Assembly (NCBI GenBank): GCA_018398805.1
Contig: JAGFBZ010000936.1
Span: 930,001 to 994,000, forward strand
Origin: Hirundichthys speculiger
Taxonomy: Eukaryota > Chordata > Actinopteri > Beloniformes > Exocoetidae
Reading direction: 5' to 3'
DNA: 64,000 nt
Shown: one piece after another, positions 40,301 through 52,300 of the stretch
Position numbering within the stretch: the first letter of the stretch is position 1
Layout: each line of letters opens with the position of its first letter
The notes under the pieces: generated by a model
Told to the model about the DNA's origin: nothing
The model's input: the letters and a program-made list of their open reading frames with translations, nothing else
The model's database searches: none
Made by a program: the position numbers and the translations under genes

Positions 40301-43300
40301 GCTTCATTACATCCTTTTCCTGTTTATTTCTTTTTCTGCCCATCAGGGGAACACCATTAGCTAAGCAGGTCGTCAGCATCTGTTTTTTCCAACCTCCATT
40401 GGCTTCCTGATTGGACTGCTGGCACCAGTGGCACATCCCACCTTGTTCTCCACTCTGTCCTCACCTCAATCCTCCATCGGTCACTTCAAATCAGGGCCAT
40501 GTTGCTGTGCCCATGGCTGATGCCATCATTTGTTATAGTGTGAAGTCTCAATTGTTACCCAGTCTCCTCCATCCAATTTCATTGCTGCTCGTGGTGGGCC
40601 ACTGCCCCCGCTGCTCCGCTCTGAAAACTCTTTAAATGAACCAACCAAATGTTTGGGATTGAAATGCTTCAATGCACGGCTACTAGAGACAAGAAACCCG
40701 TTCTGGCTCCAGTGAATGAAAAATCTTGTCCTAATCCAGTTCGAGCTGTTAGTGGTCACAGTTTGTCTCAGGGGGACATGTGCTCGACAAGTAGCTAGTA
40801 TTTCTTTGCTGCAACCATTTTTCATTCCAAGGGTTTTTTTTTTCTTTTAAATTTAATAGGCATCCATCCTATTAAACTGCCTGATGTAGTCTCTAATAGG
40901 CTACGTCAGGTTCCTGCTATATCTTTTGGCACCAGTGCACCAGGCATTAGTCTCATAAAGAACATTTCAACATCAGTGGCTAATGACTTTATCTGTAGCA
41001 GAGTGGTGTTTACTTGCAGTAGCATGTATATGTGAGGGCGTTGCTCCTCCCTTGTGTACATTAGTCAGCTGCTCAGGTCCGAGCTAGGGGCCGCACTCTT
41101 TCAGGAATAATTATCTATAATTGAAGTGCATGCATGGGATAAGAAAAATACACTTGCAGCCAATTTCATCAGCATGTACGTGCATGTGGACATGCAGTAA
41201 ATTCAGTGAAACGTGCATACAAAAGAAATATTAGAATTACAGAAAGCTGAAAACCGTGATATTGCTTTTCAGATAACGGTGTATCTTTTTACCTATTGAC
41301 AAAGTTGGGCTGACATAGTTGTATTGCCCTATTTCTAGGTTTTCTTGGAACTAGGAAGTCAAAATTTCTCAACTGTTAAAGTTTAACTTCAAAGTGGACC
41401 CATTAGGAACTGCACACTCTGGCAACATCAGCCATTATTCCCAGTACTTTGCAAATGCAGTCTGTGGACATGTTGCTACAGTGTTTTTTATGAAGTAAAA
41501 TATACAGTACAGCAATATAATCCCTTTATGTGATTCTTCATTTTAAAAACTAAATATAAATGTATTGCGTGTAACAACATGAAACTGCCGTCACTCACCA
41601 GCAGGCCAAATTCACTGGTAGTAGCTGCTTTAGCTTGACTGTGTCTCTTGTGTCTACAGCCAGTGAAAACTGCCACGACTTCCATCCCCATGTTCTTCAC
41701 CCACGATCGCTCCTTTGAGGAATTCTTCTGCATCTGCATTCAGCTGCTCAACAAAACCTGGAAGGAGATGAGAGCCACAAGCGAAGATTTTAACAAGGTA
41801 CAGTGTATGGGTCAGATTTCCGAGTGAGAGCTTTAAATGAGCAAAGGGTGTTGTGTTGATTCGTCGTCCATTAACGCTGGATACATAAAAAATGGATCGG
41901 GTGTGGTGATGACATATTCCTCACAGGTGGGTGTAGTTTAAATATGAAAAAAATGAGACTGCTTCTGGACTGCTGCAAGTGCTGGTTTGACTTTCTTGTT
42001 AGGATTTTGTTATGAGAGCTACCTTCACATGCAGGTGTTAGGTGCACAGAAATGCTGTTTCTTCCTGTGTGTTAACTGATGAGCAATCTGTTTTTAATTT
42101 CCTGAAAGGGAGCTGAACACACATTTTCAAGCTTTTTCTTTAGAAAATTGTTTTAAGGCTTTTCCTCCATTGCATGTTTTTTCTTTGACATGAAACGTGA
42201 GCTTCTCCTTTTGAATGATCAAGGTCCCGGCTCTTCATTTGAAGTTTAACGGCGTTGGAGTGAAGATGATAAACCTCCTGCTAGCTGGCTTGTGTTGAGT
42301 CAGCTCACACGTGAGATATTGTGAATTATGTAATCATTTGGGCATCCCAGCAGGAGGTGGTTCTGTGCTCTTCTCCGTGATTTGTATGAGAATTTGGGAT
42401 TATTTTACTCATGTCAAACACCAAACAACGAGGTCTGGTTCAACTCATTACATGTTCAAGTTACCGGTAGTTTTATTTGCATTCGGCTGATTCAATGTAA
42501 ATTAAATTGGGCCCAAACAAATAACAGCTAGAGAATGCCTGGAGAGTAAAGATGGTCTCTGGACAATCCTCTGCTCATGATTACTGGCTTCGGAAGCTCT
42601 TCTGTCTCAAAAAAATAGATAAATAAATAAAGTTAGCCGGTGCGTTCTTCTGTGCTGCATCAACATTTACTTCAGTTTGTGAGGGCAGTACATGAATAAA
42701 ACGAGCATGGAGTTGCATCAACTATTTGTTTTGTTTTTTCCACAACTAAGAGCCAGATGATGGACGACAGCTGCATTTATCTTTACAGACAGAATTGAAC
42801 ACTTTAGTCCAACTTGGTGGAGAAAATCTAGCTGTCACCAAAATGGGGTTGTATTAAAAATTAACTGTTTTGAGACTTGTTACAGCATTTCTGATCCACT
42901 GTAAGAAGTTGTGAAATGAATCATGACATGTAGTCAAGTCAGAGAGGTAGCGCTTGTCATCGTCTGTAGCAGTTGCTGAATAAATGAATGAATCCACCCA
43001 CAGATGGTTGATGTCTTCACCACCATCTCTGCTTTTGAAATCCTTAAAGCCTGAGTTAGCAGGATAACATGTCAGCAGGGTTTCAGTGTTAATTTTCAGT
43101 GTTATACGGGACATTTGTTACGAGAATCTGTCTGACGCTCTAAATGCTGCTCACATGAACAGAAACTAAGTTATTTAAGTTAGTTACACCAGACGTGATG
43201 CAACTGCAGCATCTCAAATTCACATCTACATAGTTCATCTTATCAAATAATTCAACACACATCCCCAGCAAGAAATCCTGAATGCCAATCTCTTCCCTGC

Positions 43301-46300
43301 ACATTTCCCTTTTGGAGAGAGTCTGTCTTATTTGAGGTGGAATAGATGAAGCGCACCTCCCCTCTTCCTTTTACCTGTCGAGCCTCATCCTTGGAGTTTT
43401 AAAAATCAGCAGTAGTGTGTTGTTAATAAGGCAAGGTGATCTCAAGGACTGGATGTATGTAGCTCAGTGCTGTCTGAATCTCAATTTGTAGTTACTGTGG
43501 GTTGTTCATTTTATATTTATATTTTGATAAACCAGAAACAGATCAGCTCATTTGTCAATGGAGCATCACTGTGCAAGTACTTTACTTTTGATGCATTTGC
43601 TTTTAATCCTTTAAAGAAGTAAGCATAGTTTTATATTCAGAACTTGTACTTGGAGTAATTTATTCATGCTGACACTGGGTTGGAGTATACTTATGAAATC
43701 CAGACGCATCGCTCCCACCTCCCATGGTACCTGAAATATCTGAGCCATTAACAAAAGAGCACATAAATAGAATAAGGAAAATGTGTGTTTAAAGATAATA
43801 GGAGGGGAAAATGAGAGACATTTTAAATGAAGAATAAAAAAGACTAAAACATTTATTTGTTGTTGGGAGAAATAGTCAAACGCTGTTTCATAAGTTTTTT
43901 GGACTTGAGTTATTAATGATTCTCACCGCCACACAAGCCCGGGGCTTTTTCTTTTTATTGCTTCCAATTCATTAGGCTGGAGTATTTCTGCCCCTTCTTT
44001 TTAATCTAAGAGGTTGTAGTCAAGTAAAAGAAAAAAAAGAGCAGTTGTGTCTTTTATGGTGTCTTTATAAGAACTGAGTCTCTGCTCCGCTCTCTTGTTG
44101 TAAAAGTACCAGTCTGCAGTTACAGTGTGGGCATGTACACATGCTGTCATTCAAAATGTCATGGTCCATACAGTAAATGAGGGAATATCCTCTTGAGAGA
44201 AGATGTGCTCTCATACGGGTGGAGGAGGATAATAAGAGCGATCAAGGATAATCATCCTGGTGCTCAGTTCACAGTACTGTACATATGGTTTCTCTGCAGC
44301 TTCTACATTTGATACAGGCGGCACTGAAGTGTGAAATACTGCAATACTTGAGGTTTTTTTGGCATCTTGATGTGCATGTTGCTGTGGAGTTGCAAGTCTG
44401 TGAGCATATCTCAATGGCTGATGGCTCCGAGTGTCTTGTCTCTCCGTGGCTGACTGAACATCTGCCCAGCACACGCACACGCTCACGTCCACACACAGGC
44501 TCTTGCATCAATTTTTTAAATTTAGGAGAAAAGGCACAGAGACTTAAATGAAGCTGAAAATACTGTGACAGTTGGAAACTGCTTTGAATGTAGTGTGTGT
44601 GTGTGTGTGTGTGTGTGTGAGACTGTGTTTAATGAAGCCAAGTCTGATGCTCCCAGGGCACTGCTTTGGCCATCAGAAGCCGTTTCCTCTGTTTCCATGA
44701 CAACCCCTGTCCAATTAAATCTTCTGTGCTGCACTACACTTCCTCTGTTTCAGTAAGATGGAGCCACTCTCTCTGCATGTGTATGCAGTTGTGTTTCGTT
44801 GCGTGTTTGTGAGCGAGAGTGTATCAGCGACCTGGTCTGCTTGTCATCCCTTCATCAGAGCGTCTGTGCTTAAAGCTTTCTCCTCCTCCTCCTCCTCTTC
44901 CCCACAAGAGGAAAAAAAAAGCCTTCATCTCTCTCTGCTCAGGACCTTGGGAAGAAAAAAATCCTTCACCGCTGTAGCGGCTTGCAGCCACTCACAATGC
45001 CCCTCCTCCCCTGCCTTTCGCTCACATCTCTCCCTCCCTCTACAAATAAACCTCTCTCTCCTCAGCACACACACACACACACACACAAACACATACATGT
45101 ATCATGTGATCGACTTGCTGCATAACCATTGGTGACTCTGATCACGGCGTGTGTCCAATCAGTGCATAAGCCCAGAGATCAACATAAGTGAAGCAGAGCA
45201 GCCTGGCTGATGCTCTTAGAGTCACAGAGGGAGGGAGAAAGGCAAATAGAGAAGCATTCAAAAATAATAATAGTAGACAGGAGATGTATAAAGTTAGATA
45301 GAGAAGAAGCCAGCAGATTAAACTGAAGAGAGTATGTTTAAATAGAGACTGAAGCATTGCAACTGCAGAAGCAAAATATCCAAAGTGGGGAAAAAAGAAA
45401 AAAGGGAAAAAGAAGGTGGCGTACGAGTCGTGTTGACAGGCGAGTTTTTGCTTATTGTAGCTCACGCTAAAGCTACAATAGCGGAAAGACTGCTCTTCCA
45501 AGGAGCCTCCATCCTTCCACCCGTTCCTGCCTCCTGTCAGGAACTAAAAACTCCTCCTCCGGCGGAAGCACGGAGATACATCAGTCACTGTGGAGAGTGT
45601 CGCGCAGCACTTGGAGCCATGGAGGTGACATGTAAGTACTGAGGATGGAGATGGGGAGGTGGTACCGAGGGAGGAAGGGGGACTGTTTGTGTTGCCTGGA
45701 AGCAGAGGAGAGGGGGGTGGGGGCGGAGGGAAGAAAACGCAGGGAGAGATGGAGGGATGGGACGGGGCTGAGCGGAAGATGGAGAGGAGGGACAGATGGG
45801 GTTGTGTAGATTTGGTGAGGCGTAAGCAGGTTAGACTTGGGCCCAGATCACAGCCTTTTTATTACACACCAGCGAGCATGCCTGCGCGCACACACACACA
45901 CACACAAATATAATGCGGTGGATTACAATTTCACACTGTCTCGCATGCACACACTCTCATACTTGCATGGAGACGCACAGATCTGCTGTTCATCCCACCG
46001 CCCCCCACGCCCCAAAACACACCCAAGGCATCATTTGTATTCAATTTTGTTTGTGTGTTTCTCCATGTGTGTGTGTGTGTGTGTGTGTTTCTGCGTGTAG
46101 TGGGGGTTGGGCTTTGTTATTGTGTGAATGAGATTACTCCACATCACCAACACCCACTGTTTGTCACCAGAGGAATTCAGTGCCATTACTGCCGCTGTCC
46201 TCTGCACTACATCGTCACTCTGTCACCCTCGGATGAGCTTCAACCAGTGTTTCAGCCAGAGGGGGTTTGAAACGGTTTAAGAGTGAGGTCCATGTCAGCA

Positions 46301-49300
46301 CTGGATTTCATTTGTTTTGAAGAAAACACAGTAAAAGTTGAATCAAATTTATATATTTAAACCTGTTTCTGTTCTGAGGAACATCATGTGACTTACTCAG
46401 CTGTGATTTGAAATGAGAAATTGTTGAATCAATAAGTCTTCTGAAGGCTTATTGAGGACCGCCTTAAGGTTCTGGACTCAGATACTTCCTGTTCTGAGTT
46501 TGTGTGTTCCTGTATGTACCTTTGTTGTTGGGTTTTTTGGGGTTGTTTGGTGCTCCAGTCCTCCCATGCAAGTCTTTTCATGGGTGGATTATCTATGAAG
46601 TCTTCATTTTGAAATCTTTGTATATTAACAATGTATTAATAACTCACTCCTGAACAACTGATAAGTTAAAAGGTTTCATATTTGGGGAACTACACTAACA
46701 AGATACTAGTGAGTATTCATCAGTCTTCTCAGAATCTGTCCCTTTATTTCTTACTGCCTTTTCCACACCTGGACAAGGCAGATGACACCTTGAGTATGAT
46801 CTGGCTGGGAACGTTTCCTCTTTACCACCATCAAATCCTTACCCAAAGGGAATTCTGGGTATTCAGTCTGTGTTAAAGCGAAGTTGATTCATTCAAATGA
46901 AACTGACTGTTTCCACTTTTTAATCTGAAACAACAGCTGCAGGTAGAAGGTGGCGTTGCCTGGAAGATTTCTGGTACCTAAAGGTTTCTGTTTTCTGTCT
47001 CTAGTTTGTTGACACAGTAGTGTTGACTCACCCGTGTGTCTTTGGTCACATGCGTGTAAATGTTCTGTTTGATAGGGGAATGAAAAGAGGTGGAATTGCA
47101 ACAGCAGAAACACAATCCCTGAAATATTGGTTATGGTTAAGCAGACATTGTGCTTGCTTTTGAAACAACTACTTCGCCATTTGTAGATACCAGTGACTTG
47201 TTTCACAGGTTTTTTTTTTTTTTCAATAAACCAAACCAACCTAAAAAAAAAAAAAAAAAAGAAAAACAGCATCAACAAAAGGCTCTCTGTTGTGTCTCCT
47301 CACAGCGGTAGTACTAGCATGTGGTGAGGAAAAAAAAAAAGAAGAAAAATGTGCTTGTCTTTGCAAGAGGACTAGAAATATAAACAGTGATGTTTATCAA
47401 GTAATTATTAGTTTAGATTTTACCTAACTTTGCTCAGTTTGGCATTTATGATTTAATGGGTTTAGACAAAAAAAAAAAAGGTTTTCACTTTGAACACACC
47501 ATATAGATTTCTCTGTACATTTATCCTTTTATTACGTATTTAAGCGTCACACGTCAAAACAGAGCCTAGTTAATGTCATATTAATGTAGAGTTTGTTCAC
47601 CACTCTTGGTAGCGTCTCACCAACAGACCCCGTGTCAGTTCAGCATGTTGACTCAAAAGGCAATGATCCAAACAGAAAAATGTTCATCAGTGCTCCTGAC
47701 ATTGCAGCATGAAACAAAAACACTGTCATTCTAATTTGCACATGATTAAACACGAGAAAAAAAAAAACATAGAAATGAATATTAAATACCATTTCTGCTA
47801 ATAGATCCTCCATAAGGCTGCATGCCAGAAATATTATGATTGATGAAAACATGCATTTGCTGTTGTAACTGGAAGGACACTTCTCTCTAAATGACTAAAG
47901 TCTAGTCCTTGTAGAAAAACAGGTTTAGTAGTGTTCAGTAAAAAGTGGCTCCAGACGACAGACCTTAAAGTCCAGGTAGCACTTCAGCTCAATGAGCTAA
48001 GCACAGTAGTAATCTTTTTTTTATTTATTTTTTTGGACATTTCTGCTCCTGCCTTGGAGAGCAGATAAACTGCTTTGGTTAACCAGATTGAAGACCAGCC
48101 TGTCTCATGTTATTGACATGGCGGTCATTATACCCCAACAGCTGTGGCTGAGATGACTTGTCATGCTTCCTCAGAAATGAATCATTATTTGGCTGCTATT
48201 GAAGAAGATTTGATTTGACATTAATATGAAATTAAGCAATGTTATCCTGCTTATATTTAAAGCTGCAGGTAAATTATGAATTCTTTTATTTACGCAGATA
48301 CTCTCAGGACTCCTTCCTTTTTAATTTTTCTGGGCAGGTTACGTTCTTGATCACTGGCACTTGTGCATTGTGCCTGGTACCAAAGGTTTGGGCTGGTTGT
48401 CACGTCTCCTTTTGGAGAAGAAGCATGAGACAGTTGGTAAAAGCTTCAAACGTGTTTCATATCGCAGGATTTGTTACTGCTGCTGTCCCGCTTTGCATGA
48501 AACTGTACATGTATCACGACGCGGATAACGTGCCCCTCCCCCATTCCTCTTCCTCTCCTGCAACGAGACCTGCTGTCTCCTCGGTTTTATATCCAGCACC
48601 TCACCAGCTGCCTAGATGTTTCCCTCTGTTATTTGTAGTTTTTTGTCTCTCTCTTTTTTAACTCTTCTCCATTCTTGCCCCCACCCCCTCATCCCACCCA
48701 CGTCCTAAACCACCTCCACCACCTCTATTGTTAAATTCAGACAGGCTATTTATATCTCTCTGCCTGGCTGCCTCACCTCCCACTCCCCTAACAAGGTTAG
48801 CTTTATTGTTTCTGCACATGTGTAAGCACTCTCGGACAGTGTGAATGTGTTCATGTGCGTGCGCTACTACAAGCATTTGTGTGTGTTTCAGTCCCCTATA
48901 TGTGTGTACAAGATTTTATTTCTATGTTTCTGGTGTTTTGAGTGTGTAGAAGGAGTATTGTGTTAATGCTCAGCCATTTTTTTGCCTTTTTTTTTTTTTT
49001 TTTTTTGGTCTTGTCAGTGCATTAGTTTTTCATGAGTTTGTATGCATGTATGCCTCGGGGGGGATCTCTGATCTCAGCCAGCGCTGGCCTACTCACATGG
49101 AGAACACCAGAACTAAGCTCGCTAATCAGACCAGAGAGATCATCCATCATTAGTGTCAAACCATCAGAGCTGCTTGAGCAAAGATGCAGAGCTAACATTT
49201 TGTTTTGCACTGTATCACGATGATGATACCACCAGCTCATCTCTAAACAGCTCAGAAATCAGCAGGGGAAGGGATGCGAAAGCTCAGACTTTTTTGTCTG

Positions 49301-52300
49301 ATGATTTATTTATTTAGCTGTTTACTTGTGTCTACAAGAGTACACTTTTTTTTTTTTTTTTTGTTTGTTTTTTTTTTTTCTTCGTATTCAGCAGTCGACT
49401 GGACAGTTCGTACATTAGTATGTACTTAGAAATGAAGAGGCCGTTTTGTGCCCGTGTGATTTATCATACACTGATGCTGCGGTACAGCTCCCAAGGGGCT
49501 GTCGCATAGTTATTCACTTTTCATGTACAGCATCGAAGCTTGAACCAATGATTCATTGGAAGCACATCTTCTGTCTGTATGGCGATGCATGTAGGAAGGG
49601 AGACCTACGGATGTCTAATGGTCAGATATCGAATAGTTTTTCTCGTTCTGATGGGTTTTTTTTTTCTCTCTTTCAGATGTTCGCATTTCCCTGTGAACTG
49701 TGTGTGTGTAATTACTGTACATTTTTTTTTTGGGTTCAAAAAAGGAAATCCTTTGCATGAGGTTTTGTGCAGAAATTGGAGCAGCACATTTTTTTTTTTT
49801 AAAGTGCTTCCCACAGAAACCCTGTAGATCACATTGTAATTAAAATTTGCATTGCATTATTCACTTTAAGATCTTGTATTTTCTTTCGTCTTGATATTTT
49901 CTTTCATGAATCTTCTTTTTTTTTAACAGTAAGATTAGAAGTGATGGTTGCACACTTTGCCCTCAGGAAGACGCTACAGGGTCATCAGGTCCAAAACCAA
50001 CAGACTAAAAAACAGCTTCTTCCCCAAAGCCATAACCACCCTGAACCAGTCTGTGCAATATTCCACCAGATGTGTAGACTAAAAAAAAAAAAAATCTGTA
50101 TATAGTATCTGTTATGCCTTCTCTAGACTTGACTGTGCACCTTGCATCCTCATACCCCCACCTTCTTTTATTCGTACTACCTCGATTATCTGCACTATTT
50201 CTCTCTACATTGCATATCTTTGTACACTGACCCGCACTTTGCAGTCTTTTTTGCACTGTAACCGGAGATGCTGCTTTTAATCTCATTGTACCAGTGACAA
50301 TAAAGGATTCTATTCTATTTTCATAATACCATAAATGTTTTGATGCACAAATAGCTTTTTCCTTAATTTCTCCGAATTAAGCCAGTCACCTTAAACCCCT
50401 CTTCCTCTCCCTGAAGCACATTGTGCATCGTAGAAAATCACTGTTGTGGCTTGTGAAGCAGATCTTGCTGTACACAATGCTAAACTTGTCCTTTTAGATT
50501 TAAAGTCCATGTAACTGGTCTAAAAGGTGGTTGTTTGGATTATTCATGGGTGACGCACTGATGCTCCAGCTCGTACTTTTTGGCAGAGCTTGTCCACAAC
50601 AGTACCTCCTGTTATGAATACATGCTTAAAGACAATTGGATCCGATCATCTCCCTTGGGCGATTTAATGTAAAATGTTTATATTTCCTGCAACATTAGTC
50701 AAAATGTCATAACTAACGTTTGTCAGTACAGTGCTGTAGACAAGCCAAGGTCGCCTCCTGGCTTTGATAAGCGTTTCTGGATAGACAGTGGAGAGTTCAT
50801 GGGCGATCGTACTCTCTCGTCATCCTTATGGACCCACAATGCACCTCATGTGGAGCTGGTTTTTGAAAAAGAGCTCCTCTGACAGGCTGTCTAAGCACAC
50901 AATGCTGGGCCACTAAATATGGCAACAGCCAGCAGCAACAGCTGGTGTCGACCCCTGATCATTCACATGGAAGGAAGAATAGATGTTATTAGATCTTTGA
51001 GCAGATTTGGCGTGTTTGTGCGTGTTTGCACATGTATGAGTACTGTATGTAGGAACACTGAGAATTAACAACAGACAGTAAGTACCTTCTGACTATGAGC
51101 TAAACTGCAGCGTTTTTGGACGCATTTCATCTGCTTCCTACTTTGCAATACATAATATAACAGGAATTGCATTGCTATATGGTGCAGCATAGATCTACGT
51201 ATCCAGATTGTGTCTAACTGTTTTGCCTGCAGCGCTTTATGTGCTCATCCCTGTGGTGCAATAATGTTGTCAAATAAGTCCCTAAGGTATTCACTAAAAA
51301 AGAGTTACTTATTATAGAACATAAAGCACACAAGTCTCTTATATCCCTTACGACTGTAAGAACATTAAGGATATTTAGAGAACTATCCAGATACAGTGAC
51401 AGGAGGGAGGAGATACATAATTGAAATTTGAATGGATGAAAGTAGTGCCTTAGCGCCGGCTTTCTCACTAAGAAATGACAGTTTGTCAGAAGAGCTCAAG
51501 GAGAAAAGCTAAATATATTTCATATTGGAAACTGGCAGGACTGTAATATTCACAGTGTAGCTTCTCTTCCTCTTTATAATACTATTTTGACAGTCTCTTA
51601 TGTTCATACATTGTTCAAACAGTTGAACAGTTTTAAAATCTGAAAGATTTGAAGAGAATTTTTGTCATCCTCTGCAATTCCTATCTTTTCTAGAGACTTC
51701 CCCGTGCACAGACTATTTATAATTTATAAATGCAGATATTTTATCTAAAGGGTTGGAGAGGTTTCCGGTCAAGACCCAGGTATCCCAGACCACTGGGGAG
51801 CGTTCGAAGCGCTACACCGACATATGTTGGTGGCTGAAGGGAATCTGCTGGGTCCGTCCTGCCTGAGATCTGTTTTGTTCCAGTTCCTCAGTCGTCTTCT
51901 CACACAGACTGCAGGGGTGAGAGAGAGCAGAAATGGCACAGTTGGCATTGCTGGCATAGATTACTGTCACTAACATTTCATAATTAGAAATCAGAGGGAA
52001 ACTGTGTCCACACACACACACACAAGCAGGGCAACTATTACTGTCAATTCACTGTTTGGGCTAAGCTCCCAGTAAAACTGCATTATATTCATTGTTAGGG
52101 ATTTTATATGATGTCAGAAGATTTGACGTTTGAATATTTTATTACGACTGCAGCTTTGTCTTTAGTGGTATTTTAGCCAAAAGTTGTTTTTCCATTCCTG
52201 CCAGCTTTTTTTTTTCTCTTCACAATGGATGTTTATCAGCTTATAAATTTAATAAGAGCCAGATGTCCTTTTATGTCTCAGAGGCTCTGCTTTTTTTTTT

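Noticed and set aside
44593..46089. CA/TG microsatellites and short open frames across them
   Set aside because: Simple repeats explain the open frames (runs of V-C or T-H). They do not encode anything.
48239..48661. 140-codon + strand open frame
   Set aside because: The peptide is cysteine/serine/leucine-rich from pyrimidine-rich DNA, with no motif and no splice context.
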